A stretch of 64,000 nt of DNA from Methylobacterium brachythecii (GTDB lineage Bacteria > Pseudomonadota > Alphaproteobacteria > Rhizobiales > Beijerinckiaceae): the NCBI RefSeq assembly GCF_014196345.1, contig NZ_JACIDN010000004.1:434001-498000 (forward strand). Reading direction: 5' to 3'. This document shows, piece after piece, positions 12,204 to 21,052 of the stretch (positions are counted from its first letter, which is position 1; each line of letters starts with the position of its first letter). Under the pieces are notes generated by a model. It was given only the letters and a program-made list of their open reading frames with translations, was not told the DNA's origin and searched no databases. Made by a program: the position numbers and the translations under genes.

Positions 12204-12685
12204 TGCTGCGCGCTCGAACCTTCCTCCGGGCCGACGCGCTCGCGAATGGCGAGATCGTCGACCGCGTGGTGCTCGACCATGGCGATCGCCATCGCCGCCG
12301 CATCGCGATGACGGGGGTCGGCGGCCTCGGTTTCCTGCTCGACCTCGCCGCGGCGACGGTGCTCGAGGATGGCGACCTCCTCGTCCTGGATGACGGCCGC
12401 CTCGTCTGGGTGGAGGCCGCCACCGAGACGCTGCTGGAGATCCGCGCCGGCTCGGACCACGCGCTCAAGCGGCTGATCTGGCACATCGGGAACCGCCACA
12501 TCCCAGCCGAGATCGCCGGGGATGCGGTCTACATCGCCGACGATCACGTCCTCGCCGAGATGGTGCGCGGCCTCGGCGGCACGGCGGAGCCGGTAGAGCG
12601 GCCTTTCCGGCCCGAGGGCGGGGCTTATTCGGGCGGCCACGGACACGCGCACGCCCATGACGAGCATGGCCACCATCATGACTGA
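12203..12685 (+). CDS. ureE: Urease accessory nickel metallochaperone UreE
   Basis: A 160-residue UreE. The N-terminal peptide-binding domain and the C-terminal metal-binding domain ([20 protein letters not shown]) are both present. The protein ends in a His-rich tail ([15 protein letters not shown]) that would bind and store several nickel ions, as in Klebsiella UreE. It starts inside the ureC stop and overlaps ureF by 8 bases. It hands nickel to the UreD-UreF-UreG complex. Confidence 0.95.
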
Positions 12686-13394
12686 CGCCGCCGCAGTGAC
12701 GGGAGGGCCTGTCGGCATGCGTAGCGCAAGCGGCCCCCTGATTCTGATGGCATGGCTGTCGCCGACTTTTCCGGTCGGCAGCTTCGCCTATTCGCATGGG
12801 CTCGAATGGGCGGTGGAGACCGGTGACATCCGCGACGAGGCGAGCCTCGCGGCCTGGCTCGGCGACGTCCTCGAGCAGGGAGCCGGCCGCAACGACATGA
12901 TCCTGGCCGCAAACGCGCATGGCGCGGCGGCCGATGCGGCGGCCCTCGCCGCGGTGAACGAACTGGCGCTGGCGCTGGCGCCCTCTCGGGAGCTGCATCT
13001 GGAGACGAGCCAGCAGGGCCGCAGCTTCCTCGATGCGACGCTCGCCGCATGGCCCTGTGACGCACTGGCGGCGATCGGCGCGGCGCTGCCAGGGCAGGTC
13101 GCGTTTCCGGTGGCGGTCGGCGCCTCCGCCGCGGCGCATGGCATGCCGCGCTACGACACGCTCTCTGCCTACGGCCTCGCCTTCGTCCAGAACCTCGTCT
13201 CGGCGGCCCTGCGCTGCGCACCGATCGGCCAGGGCGCCGGAACCCGCGTCGTCGCGGCGCTCGCCCCACGGATCGCTGCGCTGGCCCGGATTGTCGAGGA
13301 TCTCGACCTCGACGCCATCGGCTCCGCGACCCTTCGGGTCGATCTCGGCTCCTTCCGGCACGAGACCCAATATTCCCGTATCTTCCGCTCGTGA
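12678..13394 (+). CDS. ureF: Urease accessory protein UreF
   Basis: A 238-residue UreF, the GTPase-gating partner of UreG in urease maturation. The hallmark [19 protein letters not shown] is near the N-terminus, and the C-terminus ends [11 protein letters not shown], as is usual for the family. Start choice: ATGs at 12657, 12666, 12678 and 12717 are in frame; 12678 gives a short overlap with the ureE stop and is adopted, but 12717 is also possible. It is helical and cytoplasmic. Confidence 0.93.
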   Translation: MTDAAAVTGGPVGMRSASGPLILMAWLSPTFPVGSFAYSHGLEWAVETGDIRDEASLAAWLGDVLEQGAGRNDMILAANAHGAAADAAALAAVNELALALAPSRELHLETSQQGRSFLDATLAAWPCDALAAIGAALPGQVAFPVAVGASAAAHGMPRYDTLSAYGLAFVQNLVSAALRCAPIGQGAGTRVVAALAPRIAALARIVEDLDLDAIGSATLRVDLGSFRHETQYSRIFRS

Positions 13395-13404
13395 GGTTGT
13401 TCCG

Positions 13405-14019
13405 ATGTCCTTGAACGGTCCGCTCCGCGTCGGCATCGGTGGCCCCGTCGGCTCCGGCAAGACGGCGCTGATGGAGCAACTCTGCAAGCGCCTGCGCGAC
13501 ACCTACGACATCTGCGCGATCACCAACGACATCTACACGAAGGAGGATGCCCGCATCCTCACAGTCGCCGGGGCGCTCCCCGAGGAGCGCATCATGGGCG
13601 TCGAGACCGGCGGTTGCCCGCATACGGCGATCCGCGAGGACGCCTCGATCAACCTCGCGGCAGTGGCCGAGATGCGCCGCCGCTTTCCGCGGCTCGACCT
13701 GGTGCTGATCGAATCCGGCGGCGACAACCTCGCCGCGACCTTCTCGCCGGAACTCGCCGACATCACCCTCTACGTGATCGACGTGGCTGGCGGCGAGAAG
13801 ATCCCGCGAAAGGGCGGCCCCGGCATCACCCGCTCGGATCTGCTCGTCGTCAACAAGACCGATCTCGCCCCGTTCGTCGGTGCCGACCTCTCGATCATGG
13901 AGGCGGATACCCGCCGCATGCGGGGGGTACGCCCCTACGTGTTCTCCTCGCTACGCGAGGGTCGCGGCGCCGACGAGATCGCCCGATTCGTCATCGAGGC
14001 AGGCGGCCTCGCCAAGTGA
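13405..14019 (+). CDS. ureG: Urease accessory GTPase UreG
   Basis: A 204-residue SIMIBI-class GTPase that couples GTP hydrolysis to nickel insertion. The P-loop is GGPVGSGKT, the metal-binding CPH is in [15 protein letters not shown], and the guanine-specificity motif is VVNKTDL. The ATG at 13405 is 10 bases after the ureF stop. It closes the 14-kb plus-strand amide/urea run; the following genes are on the other strand. Confidence 0.97.
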   Translation: MSLNGPLRVGIGGPVGSGKTALMEQLCKRLRDTYDICAITNDIYTKEDARILTVAGALPEERIMGVETGGCPHTAIREDASINLAAVAEMRRRFPRLDLVLIESGGDNLAATFSPELADITLYVIDVAGGEKIPRKGGPGITRSDLLVVNKTDLAPFVGADLSIMEADTRRMRGVRPYVFSSLREGRGADEIARFVIEAGGLAK

Positions 14020-14065
14020 CCTGCGCACCGGTTCCCTTGGCGCAGTCCGGCGCCCAACGTCGCGG

Positions 14066-14257
14066 CTAAGCCGAGCGACGGCCTTGCGGCTTGGTGCGGC
14101 GTGAGACGCCCAGGCCTTTTCGGGCATCACACCTGAGTCCATGGCTATGCCAGCCTTCCATCTTGCTCTGCTGCCAGCCGTGGTGACAGCCATGCGCCGT
14201 GGCGGGGGCGACCCAGAGGGCTGCGACGAGGCCGATCGAGGCGACGAAAGTCCGCAT
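14066..14257 (-). CDS. Small secreted His-rich protein
   Basis: A 63-residue protein with a clear signal peptide (MRTFVASIGLVAALWVAPATA) and a mature part that begins HGCHHGW, followed by GWHSHG and a single further Cys. The spacing of Cys and His resembles small YHYH-type periplasmic proteins. It lies 34 bases after the TonB-receptor stop on the same strand, so it may be the last gene of a nikR-receptor unit. A metal-binding (nickel) role is inference from composition and place; no function is known. Confidence 0.6.
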   Translation of the reverse strand: MRTFVASIGLVAALWVAPATAHGCHHGWQQSKMEGWHSHGLRCDARKGLGVSRRTKPQGRRSA

Positions 14258-14291
14258 AATGAGTGATCCTTCTCGGTGATGGAGTGGGTGG

Positions 14292-16436
14292 TCAAAACTT
14301 GCTGGCGAGAGTCAGCCGAACGGCCGTCGGCTCGACGGGGTGGAACACGCGGTCGAAGACACCACCCGCCGGCTCGCCCGGCAGGCGAGAGACATAGGCG
14401 TAGGTGATCTGATCCGCCTTGGCATTGGTGAGGTTGAGGATATCGAGCGCCAAGCTCATGCCGGACTCGAAGGTGTAGCCAGCGCGGCCGTTGAGCAGAG
14501 CCGTCGGCTTCGAGCGTACGCTGTCGTCCTCGATCAGCGGGCGCGCGCCGAAATAACGGAAACGCAGGCTGGCAAACCAGCCGAGCGGTTCGCCGTAGGT
14601 GATGCCGGCCGAGCCGATTACATGCGGGGCTTCGGGCACGCGTCGGCCGACCGGATCGGGGTCCGTGAACCGGGCATTGGTGATGGTCAGGTCGCCTTCG
14701 AGTGTGAGCGACGACGTCACCGCATAGCGGTTGGTCCACTCGACGCCGAGGCGCCGGGTCGGCCGGCTCGGCTCGGTGGTGCCGGTGTCTCCTGCGAACA
14801 GGTTCTCGGAGGCGAAGTCGAGCTGGAACCAGGCGAGGCTGGTTTCCAGTCCGGCGATCGAGCGGTTGCGGATGCCGAATTCGTAACCCGTCGAGGGCAC
14901 GACGAGGGGCGCCCGCACGACGTTGAACAATGGGCTGGTCGGATCGACCGTGGCGGTCACGCCCCGCGCATCGTTCGAGTGGAAGCCGCCGCCGTAGTTC
15001 ACGTACAACTCGGTATCGGCCCAGGGTCCGAGCACGAGACCGAGTTTGGGATTGACGATCCCATCGCGCGCCTTGCCCGAATTGGCCGGAGTATCGGAGC
15101 GGACATCGGCATAGTAGCCGTCTGCGCGCAAACCGATGCTGGTGCGCAGCCAGTCGGTCCATTTCACGCGGGTGTCCAGGTAGAAGGCTGCGCTCGACTC
15201 CAGCACGCGATCGTCGAGCACGCCGGAGAGAAACCCTCGGTTGGCGGTGTTGAAGAGGCCAACCCTGATGCGGTCGGTGCGGGTCTGGACGCCGACCTCC
15301 AACTCCGCCGGCCGGCCGAGGACGTCGCCCTGGAAGATGTGCGCGACCTCGCCGCCGCCGAGCACGCGCTGGTCGAGTTGATGGAATTGGTCGCCGTCGA
15401 TGGGGTTGTTGAGGAAGTAAGTGAAGTCGTTGAACAGGTTCATCTGGTAGCGGATGACGTAGGCCGAGGCCTTCGTAACCCCGGTCTCGTCCGTCTGGCT
15501 CCAGCGGCCCGAGAGGGAGAAGCGGCCGGTATCGCCGCCATCGGTCGGATTGAGGGTTCCGTAGCGGCCGATCAGGCCCTGCGCGACGGCGCGCTCGGGG
15601 ATCTGGTTGGTGGCGCTCCATTTGGCCCAGTAGGCCATTCCGGTCAGCGAGAAGCCGTCGGTCTGCGTCCCCTGGCTGTAGCGGATGACGCCGTTGAGTT
15701 TGCCGAGCCGGTCGGGCACGTCCCACGGCCCGTCATAGACCTGGGCTTCGCCGGCAACGAGCAGATGGCCTTCGCCCAGGGGCGCCGAGGCGATGCCGAG
15801 CGCGCGCTTGTAGCCGAAGCTGCCGAGGGAGAGCTGAGCGAGATTCTTCTCGACCGTGTCGAGGTAGCCGATCCGCACCGAGCCGGCGGAGGCGAAATCT
15901 CCGTCGCGGGCGAAGTACGGACCCTTGTGGAACTCCAAGGCGCCGATCAGTTCGGGGATCAGGAAGTTCAGATCCGCATAACCCTGGCCGTGGGCGTGGG
16001 TGCGCATGTTCACCGGCATTCCGTCGACGTCGATCGCGATGTCGGTGCCGTGATCGAGGTTGAAGCCGCGCAGGAAGAACTGGTTGGCTTTGCCCTCGCC
16101 GGAATGCTGGGTGACGATGAGGCCCGGCACCGCTTCCAGCACCTCACCGGGCCGCGTCACGGGGCGAGCATTGAGCTGGGCGCCCGTGACGATGCCGGCG
16201 CTTGCGGCATCCACGGTTCGCAGGGGGCCACCAATCCCCAATGTGCCGCCGACATAGCCGCTATCGGCAGCGGCGGCGGCGGCGCCCGCGTCCCCCGCGA
16301 CCGCGATCTCCGCCAATGTCGCTTGCTCGGCCGGGGCCGCGACAGCGACGCTCGACGACAGCATCAAGCCGCCGGCCGACGCAAGGAGCAGCAGCCTGGG
16401 GTTTGGCGCGGTCGGACGTGGGACCTGACGGGACAC
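14292..16436 (-). CDS. TonB-dependent outer-membrane receptor, probable nickel-related
   Basis: A 714-residue receptor. It has a signal peptide (LLLLASAGGLMLSSSVAVAA), a plug domain with VLEAVPGLIVTQHSGEGKANQFFLRGFNLDHGTDI-like stretches around residues 95-130 and a His-containing RTHAHGQGYADLN segment, then a beta-barrel that ends in an aromatic residue (LTLASKF). The start codon is GTG. It lies directly downstream of nikR and opposite the urease operon, so the substrate is plausibly a nickel chelate. Nickel specificity is inferred from context, not from residues. Confidence 0.82.
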   Translation of the reverse strand: MSRQVPRPTAPNPRLLLLASAGGLMLSSSVAVAAPAEQATLAEIAVAGDAGAAAAAADSGYVGGTLGIGGPLRTVDAASAGIVTGAQLNARPVTRPGEVLEAVPGLIVTQHSGEGKANQFFLRGFNLDHGTDIAIDVDGMPVNMRTHAHGQGYADLNFLIPELIGALEFHKGPYFARDGDFASAGSVRIGYLDTVEKNLAQLSLGSFGYKRALGIASAPLGEGHLLVAGEAQVYDGPWDVPDRLGKLNGVIRYSQGTQTDGFSLTGMAYWAKWSATNQIPERAVAQGLIGRYGTLNPTDGGDTGRFSLSGRWSQTDETGVTKASAYVIRYQMNLFNDFTYFLNNPIDGDQFHQLDQRVLGGGEVAHIFQGDVLGRPAELEVGVQTRTDRIRVGLFNTANRGFLSGVLDDRVLESSAAFYLDTRVKWTDWLRTSIGLRADGYYADVRSDTPANSGKARDGIVNPKLGLVLGPWADTELYVNYGGGFHSNDARGVTATVDPTSPLFNVVRAPLVVPSTGYEFGIRNRSIAGLETSLAWFQLDFASENLFAGDTGTTEPSRPTRRLGVEWTNRYAVTSSLTLEGDLTITNARFTDPDPVGRRVPEAPHVIGSAGITYGEPLGWFASLRFRYFGARPLIEDDSVRSKPTALLNGRAGYTFESGMSLALDILNLTNAKADQITYAYVSRLPGEPAGGVFDRVFHPVEPTAVRLTLASKF

Positions 16437-16483
16437 GGTCGGCTCTGGCGGTGAGGTCGGCGATGCCCGTTAAGGCACGCCTC

Positions 16484-16502
16484 GCGTATGAAAGACATAC
16501 GC
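16484..16502. promoter_or_regulatory. Palindrome in the nikR-receptor gap, possible NikR operator
   Basis: A perfect inverted repeat GCGTATG-AAAGA-CATACGC lies 47 bases before the receptor start and 34 bases after the nikR stop. The GTATGA half-site agrees with the half-site known for E. coli NikR, but the arms here are only 5 bases apart, not 16. Read with a 16-base spacer, the same GTATGA pairs with TCTCAC, which matches TCATAC in 4 of 6 positions. It is most likely an operator for the receptor gene. Confidence 0.5.
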
Positions 16503-16535
16503 AAAACTCTCACTATCCGCTGTGGCCGATCTGCG

Positions 16536-16982
16536 TCAGCCGCTCTCTGGGAGGGGCTGACGGCGGGGCGCGGCGGGTTGCCGGGCACCTTCGGGGATGA
16601 GCTGCAGGTGACCGTATCGGACGCCGCGCTGGGTGATGACGCTGTCGGCGTAGCTCTGCATCGCGGCCGCCGATCCGCGCAGGACGGCCACCTCGAGACA
16701 GTCGTCGTGTGTGAGGTGCACGTGCATGCTGGCGATCGAAACGCCGTGGTGATGTCCTTCGTCGGTCAGCCGCCGTGCGAGGTCGCGGGTCCCGTGGCTA
16801 TAGACGTAGCTCAGCGCCCCGTAGCAGGTGGCGTCGGTCGACAGGGCGGCCTTTGCCGGCGCCAGGGCATCGCGCACGATGTCACGCATGGCCTCCGACC
16901 GGCTCTCGTAACCGCGCCGTTCGCAAAGCTGATCGACGGCGGCCAGCAAATCATCGTCGATTGTGATGGTGACGCGCTGCAT
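16536..16982 (-). CDS. nikR: Nickel-responsive regulator NikR
   Basis: A 148-residue ribbon-helix-helix repressor with an ACT-type nickel domain. The N-terminus MQRVTITIDDDLLAAVDQL is the DNA-binding ribbon and first helix. Nickel ligands appear in YSHGTRDLA, GHHHGVS and MHVHLTHDDCLEVAVLRG, matching the His/His/His/Cys set of E. coli NikR. The ATG at 16982 was preferred to a start at 17075, which adds 31 unrelated residues. It likely represses the adjacent receptor gene, and perhaps other nickel genes, when nickel is plentiful. Confidence 0.94.
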   Translation of the reverse strand: MQRVTITIDDDLLAAVDQLCERRGYESRSEAMRDIVRDALAPAKAALSTDATCYGALSYVYSHGTRDLARRLTDEGHHHGVSIASMHVHLTHDDCLEVAVLRGSAAAMQSYADSVITQRGVRYGHLQLIPEGARQPAAPRRQPLPESG

Positions 16983-17288
16983 GCCTGTCCGATCCGGTAC
17001 CCGATCTCTTCTGGTAAGCATCAGCCAGCGCTCCGAACAGGCGCAATGGCCGACACCGCACCGAAACATCGCCACTCAGGAGCGCCAGCGATGTGCCCCC
17101 CCTGTGCTCCATGGTCTCGCGCCTTTCGGCCGAAAGCAGCTTCGTCTCCGGCTATTCGGCGAGGATTACGCTCGCCGTATCGGTTTGCACCGTCGACCTC
17201 GGGACTTTGGCGACTCCTGTTGAGTCGCGCTCGCTAACCTGCGGGAGATCCTGCTAATGGAGTTGGCTGGTCTGCCGAGTGTTCAACC
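16983..17288. other. Intergenic region between divergent nikR and the sensor kinase
   Basis: 306 bases with no convincing gene; the ORFs here lack family character. It must hold the promoters of both neighbours. One perfect inverted repeat, GCGACTC-CTGTT-GAGTCGC at 17210-17228, lies about 60 bases upstream of the kinase start and could be a regulator site. Confidence 0.5.
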
Positions 17289-18359
17289 ATGTCTGCCTCG
17301 TCCGGCCGCGATCGCTCGCTGGAGCACGCGCTTCTCGAAAATATCCCCGACATGGCGTGGCTGAAGGATCGCGAGTCGCGATACCTCGCGGTCAGCGCCA
17401 CCTATCTCGACGCTCTCGGCGTGACTGGATCCGACGTGATCGGGCGACGTCCCGAGGAGATTTGGCCCGCGGACGTCGCCAAGGTCTACCTCAAGACCGA
17501 CCATGCCGTGATGCGCAGCGGGAAGCGGCGGCGCTACGAGGAATCGCGGCGCGGCCCGGACGGGGTCCTGCGCTGGTACGACACCATCAAGTCGCCGATC
17601 AGGGACGAGGACGACCATATCGTCGGCACGGTCGGGATCTCGCGCGACATCACGAAACGCAAGGCCGCGGAAGCCGAACTGATCGCCTCGCGTGAGCAAC
17701 TGCGGAAGCTTTCGGAATTCGAGCAACAGGCTCGCGAGCAGGAACGCGCCCGCATCGCCCGCGAACTCCACGACGAACTCGGCCAGACGCTGACCGCGAT
17801 CAAGATGGATCTGGCCTGGATGAGGGACCGGCTCGGCGAGCCGGATCTCGTCGCCGCCCGCATCGAGCGGCTCATCGGCATTGCCGACCGGTCCGTGGTC
17901 GATCTGCGCCGCATCGCCACGGAACTCAGACCGCTGATCCTCGATGAACTCGGGCTACGCGCGGCGATCGAGTGGCTGACCCAGACTACGGCCGAACGCG
18001 GCGGCATTCCGATCGGTCTCGTCTTCGACGAGAAGGCGAGCTACGCGCCCGATGTCAGCACCGCTGCCTTCCGCATTGTGCAGGAGGCCCTGACCAACGT
18101 GCTCCGTCATGGCGCGGCGACCCGGGCCGAGGTGAGCGCGCGCCATGACGGCGACGCCCTGCTCATCGCGATTTCGGACGATGGACGCGGCATCGACCGC
18201 TCGTCTGCGGCGCGCGGGCGGCTCGGTCTGGCGGGCATGCGCGAACGGGCGAGGCTTCTGGGCGGCACCGTCGCCATCGAGAGCAAGGCCGGTGCGGGCA
18301 CTACGGTCAGGGTGCGCCTGCCCATCGCAGGTCCGTCACGGCGAAGGCCGGCGCGATGA
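17289..18359 (+). CDS. PAS-domain sensor histidine kinase, NarX/DegS type
   Basis: A 356-residue soluble kinase with no membrane segment. It has an N-terminal PAS/PAC sensor domain (residues 10-125, ending VGTVGISRDITKRK), a HisKA_3 dimerisation helix with the phospho-acceptor His161 in ARELHDELGQTL, and a GHKL ATPase domain (FRIVQEALTNVLRHG N-box, ISDDGRGID, GLAGMRERARLLGG). The partner regulator starts inside its stop codon (4-base overlap). The signal is unknown; a cytoplasmic ligand is expected from the lack of membrane parts. Confidence 0.92.
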   Translation: MSASSGRDRSLEHALLENIPDMAWLKDRESRYLAVSATYLDALGVTGSDVIGRRPEEIWPADVAKVYLKTDHAVMRSGKRRRYEESRRGPDGVLRWYDTIKSPIRDEDDHIVGTVGISRDITKRKAAEAELIASREQLRKLSEFEQQAREQERARIARELHDELGQTLTAIKMDLAWMRDRLGEPDLVAARIERLIGIADRSVVDLRRIATELRPLILDELGLRAAIEWLTQTTAERGGIPIGLVFDEKASYAPDVSTAAFRIVQEALTNVLRHGAATRAEVSARHDGDALLIAISDDGRGIDRSSAARGRLGLAGMRERARLLGGTVAIESKAGAGTTVRVRLPIAGPSRRRPAR

Positions 18360-18976
18360 TCCGCCTCTTCATCGCCGACGATCACACGATCTTTCGTGAG
18401 GGGCTGAAGCAGATCCTCTCGGAGCAGGACGATTTTGAGATCGTCGGAGAGGCGACCACGGGCGACGGTCTCGTGGAGCGCATCTCGGCCCTGGTCTGCG
18501 ACGTGGTGCTGCTCGACCTGTCGATGCCCGGCCGCAGCGGCATCGGGCTCGTCCGGGACGTGGCATCCATCGGGGGTTCGCGCGTCGTCGTGCTCAGCAT
18601 GCACGAGGAGCGGCAATACGTCATCGAGGCCATGAAGGCGGGAGCGGTCGGCTACGTTACGAAGGCCAGCGCCTCGGACCAGTTGATCGAGACGATCCGC
18701 AAGACGGCCGCGGGCGAGCGCGTCGTCAGCCCCAGTGCCTCCCAGGCGCTGATCCGGCAGATGCTGGAGCCCGAGCCGCCGCATACGGCGCTGTCGCCGC
18801 GCGAGCGTCAGATCTTCGACCGGCTCGTCACGGGCCGCTCCGTCTCGGCGATCGCCCGCGAGCTGGATGTGAGCATCAAGACCGTGAGCACGCACAAGAG
18901 CAACGTACTGCTCAAGCTCGATGCCGGAACGACCGCCGACCTGGTGCGCTACGCTCTCGCCCGCGGCCTCGCCTGA
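18356..18976 (+). CDS. NarL/FixJ-family response regulator
   Basis: A 206-residue regulator. The receiver domain has Asp54 as phospho-acceptor (VLLDLSMPG) with acidic DD at 8-9 and the switch residues LSMHEE and TKAS. A LuxR-type helix-turn-helix occupies residues 140-200 (LSPREREIF-like start, SVSAIARELDVSIKTVSTHKSNVLLKL). It overlaps the kinase gene by 4 bases, so kinase and regulator are translated together. The downstream amidohydrolase operon 145 bases away is a candidate target, by position only. Confidence 0.94.
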   Translation: MIRLFIADDHTIFREGLKQILSEQDDFEIVGEATTGDGLVERISALVCDVVLLDLSMPGRSGIGLVRDVASIGGSRVVVLSMHEERQYVIEAMKAGAVGYVTKASASDQLIETIRKTAAGERVVSPSASQALIRQMLEPEPPHTALSPRERQIFDRLVTGRSVSAIARELDVSIKTVSTHKSNVLLKLDAGTTADLVRYALARGLA

Positions 18977-19121
18977 TGCTGCGGTGCAGCTCGGATTAAT
19001 CCGAGCCTGATCCCGGAACCGGCCGATTGCTTGCATGCCTCTTCGGCTGCCATCGTGCAGCCAGGGAGTGATCCGCCGTGCCGGCCAACGATGCCGGACA
19101 AGGACGAGGGTGCAGCGCGCC

Positions 19122-20411
19122 ATGGACATCATCATCCGCCGAGTCCGCATCGACGACGAGCGACCGCTCGTCGACATCGGCATCGAGGCCGGCCTGATCG
19201 TCGAGATCGCCGAGGCCATTCCGGAGACGGCCGACGAGGAGATCGATGCCGGCGGGCGGGCGGCTCTGCCGGGTTTCGTCGAGCCGCATCTGCATCTCGA
19301 CAAGGCTTTCCTGCATCGGCGTCTGCCGGCGCGCACCGGCACCCTCGAGGAGGCGATCCGCGTCACCGGCATCCTCAAGGCGAAGCAGGAACGCGAGGAC
19401 GTGCTGGAGCGCTCACGCCGGGTGCTCGACATGGCGATCCGCAACGGCACCACGCTGATCCGCGCCCATCCCGACGTCGACCCGATCCAGGGCCTGCTCG
19501 GCGTCGAGACCGCCCTGCAGCTGCGCGAGGAATACCGCGACCTGATCGATCTGCAGATCGTCGCCTTTCCCCAGGAAGGCATCCTCAAGACGGAGGGTGT
19601 CGTCGCGCTGATGGAGGCGGCGCTGGATTCGGGTGCCGACGTGGTCGGCGGCTGCCCCTACAACGAGCTCACGCCCGAAGACACGCGCAGCCATATCGAC
19701 CGGGTCTTCGACATCGCGATGAAACGCGGCCTGCCGATCGACATGCATGTCGACTTCGCCGACGACACTCGCGACGCCCGCTTCGCTACCGCCCGCTACA
19801 TCGCCGAGAAGACCATCGCCACGGGCTACCAGGGCCGCGTCGCGCTCGGCCACGTCACCAGCATGGGCGCTCTGGAGCCCGAAGAGGCCAAGCCGGTCAT
19901 CGAGGCCCTGCGCGAGGCCGACATCAGCATCGTCACCTTGCCGGCCACAGACGTCTATCTCGGCGGCCGCAAGGACGAGTCGAAGCCCCGTCGCGGCCTG
20001 ACGCCGGTGCGGGCGCTCCACACGGCCGGCGTCAACGTAGCCTATTCCTCGAACAACATCCGCAACGCCTTCACGCCCTTCGGCAAGGCCGACCCGCTTC
20101 AGATCGGCAACCTGCTCGCGCATCTCATCCAGTTCGGCACGCCCGAGCACCAGGCTGAGATCCTGAAGATGGGCACGGTCAATGCCGCCCGCGCCGTCGG
20201 CATCTCGGAGGCCTATGGGCTCGTCGTCGGCAAGCGCGCCGACATCGTGATCCTCGACACGCTGACCGTCGCCGATGCGCTGCTCGACCTGCCTCCGCGT
20301 TCGTGGGTGCTCAAGAACGGCCGCGTCACCGTGGTGACCACCGTCGACAGCCGGATCTGCCGGGGCTGTGGCCAGGTCCACGACCGCCCGATCGAAGCCC
20401 AGCCAGTCTGA
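19122..20411 (+). CDS. Cytosine-deaminase-like metal-dependent amidohydrolase
   Basis: A 429-residue amidohydrolase. Metal-site motifs fit the cytosine deaminase/N-acyl branch: PHLHLDKAFLHR, RAHPDVDP, MHVDFADD and GHVTSMG, with a late ATD and SSNNIRNAFTPFGKADPLQ. A C-terminal add-on has four cysteines or His able to bind metal (CRGCGQVH). The start at 19122 was chosen because it begins the MDIIIRRVRI beta-strand typical of the fold. The true substrate is unknown; a cyclic amide, amidine or ureide is likely. It is followed by a membrane protein and a GGT-fold enzyme. Confidence 0.8.
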   Translation: MDIIIRRVRIDDERPLVDIGIEAGLIVEIAEAIPETADEEIDAGGRAALPGFVEPHLHLDKAFLHRRLPARTGTLEEAIRVTGILKAKQEREDVLERSRRVLDMAIRNGTTLIRAHPDVDPIQGLLGVETALQLREEYRDLIDLQIVAFPQEGILKTEGVVALMEAALDSGADVVGGCPYNELTPEDTRSHIDRVFDIAMKRGLPIDMHVDFADDTRDARFATARYIAEKTIATGYQGRVALGHVTSMGALEPEEAKPVIEALREADISIVTLPATDVYLGGRKDESKPRRGLTPVRALHTAGVNVAYSSNNIRNAFTPFGKADPLQIGNLLAHLIQFGTPEHQAEILKMGTVNAARAVGISEAYGLVVGKRADIVILDTLTVADALLDLPPRSWVLKNGRVTVVTTVDSRICRGCGQVHDRPIEAQPV

Positions 20412-20426
20412 GCCAGTCTGAGCCAG
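20401..20426 (+). repeat. 10-base tandem repeat spanning the amidohydrolase stop codon
   Basis: The unit AGCCAGTCTG occurs twice in full and once in part. The stop codon TGA at 20409-20411 is formed by the junction of units one and two. Slippage here would change or extend the C-terminus of the amidohydrolase. Confidence 0.8.
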
Positions 20427-20464
20427 AAGCCCGAGCCACCGACCCGACCTTGGGAGACGCCACC

Positions 20465-20992
20465 ATGAAGAAGCCCCCCGCCGAGATCGTCGCCTCCGCC
20501 CTCGCCGTGACGACGCTGTTCATTCCGCATCACCTGCCGCCCTGGGCGATCTTCATCGGCTGGGCCGGCACCTTCGCCGCCGGCGGCCCCAAGCCGGAAG
20601 TCCTGAAGCGGATCTGGCCGACCATGGCGCTCGGCAACTGCGTCGCCTGCCTCATCGTGCTCGGCTTCAACTTCGCCGGACAGCATCTCTCCGGCACCGC
20701 GCTGACGCTCGCGCAATGCGCGATCTTGTTCAGCCTGAATGGATCGATGATGGCGCTCGGCCGCTTCGAGCTGCTGAGCTTCGTGCCCGGCATGTTCTTC
20801 GGCTTCGCCTGCTACTTCGCGACCTATTTCGGCGGCTTTGGCCCGGTCCCGAAGGACCCGCTGGTGGCGCTCGCCTCGGTGATGGCAATGAACGCGCTCG
20901 GCCCCGTCTACGCGTGGCTCACCGCGACGCTCGGCGCGCACCATCCGGGACGCCCCGAGACCAACCTGTCCCACCCGGCGACACAGCACTAG
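20465..20992 (+). CDS. DUF1097-family inner-membrane protein
   Basis: A 175-residue protein with about five hydrophobic segments (LAVTTLFIP, WAIFIGWAGTFAAGG, NCVACLIVLGFNFAG, LLSFVPGMFFGFACYFATYFGG and a last one near VMAMNALGPVYAW). This pattern and the GGPKPE loop fit the DUF1097/YcdZ family, of unknown function. The ATG at 20465 follows GGGAGACGCCACC. It lies between an amidohydrolase and a GGT-fold enzyme in the same direction, so a transport role for their substrate is plausible but unproven. Confidence 0.75.
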   Translation: MKKPPAEIVASALAVTTLFIPHHLPPWAIFIGWAGTFAAGGPKPEVLKRIWPTMALGNCVACLIVLGFNFAGQHLSGTALTLAQCAILFSLNGSMMALGRFELLSFVPGMFFGFACYFATYFGGFGPVPKDPLVALASVMAMNALGPVYAWLTATLGAHHPGRPETNLSHPATQH

Positions 20993-21052
20993 CACGCACG
21001 GCCTCGCCCTGGCGCCACCCGGCGCCGGGGCCACCTCAATCCGGACAAGACC

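Noticed and set aside
14340..16454. A 704-codon open frame on the plus strand opposite the TonB receptor
   Set aside because: The minus-strand product has a signal peptide, plug domain and barrel end; the plus frame has no recognisable feature.
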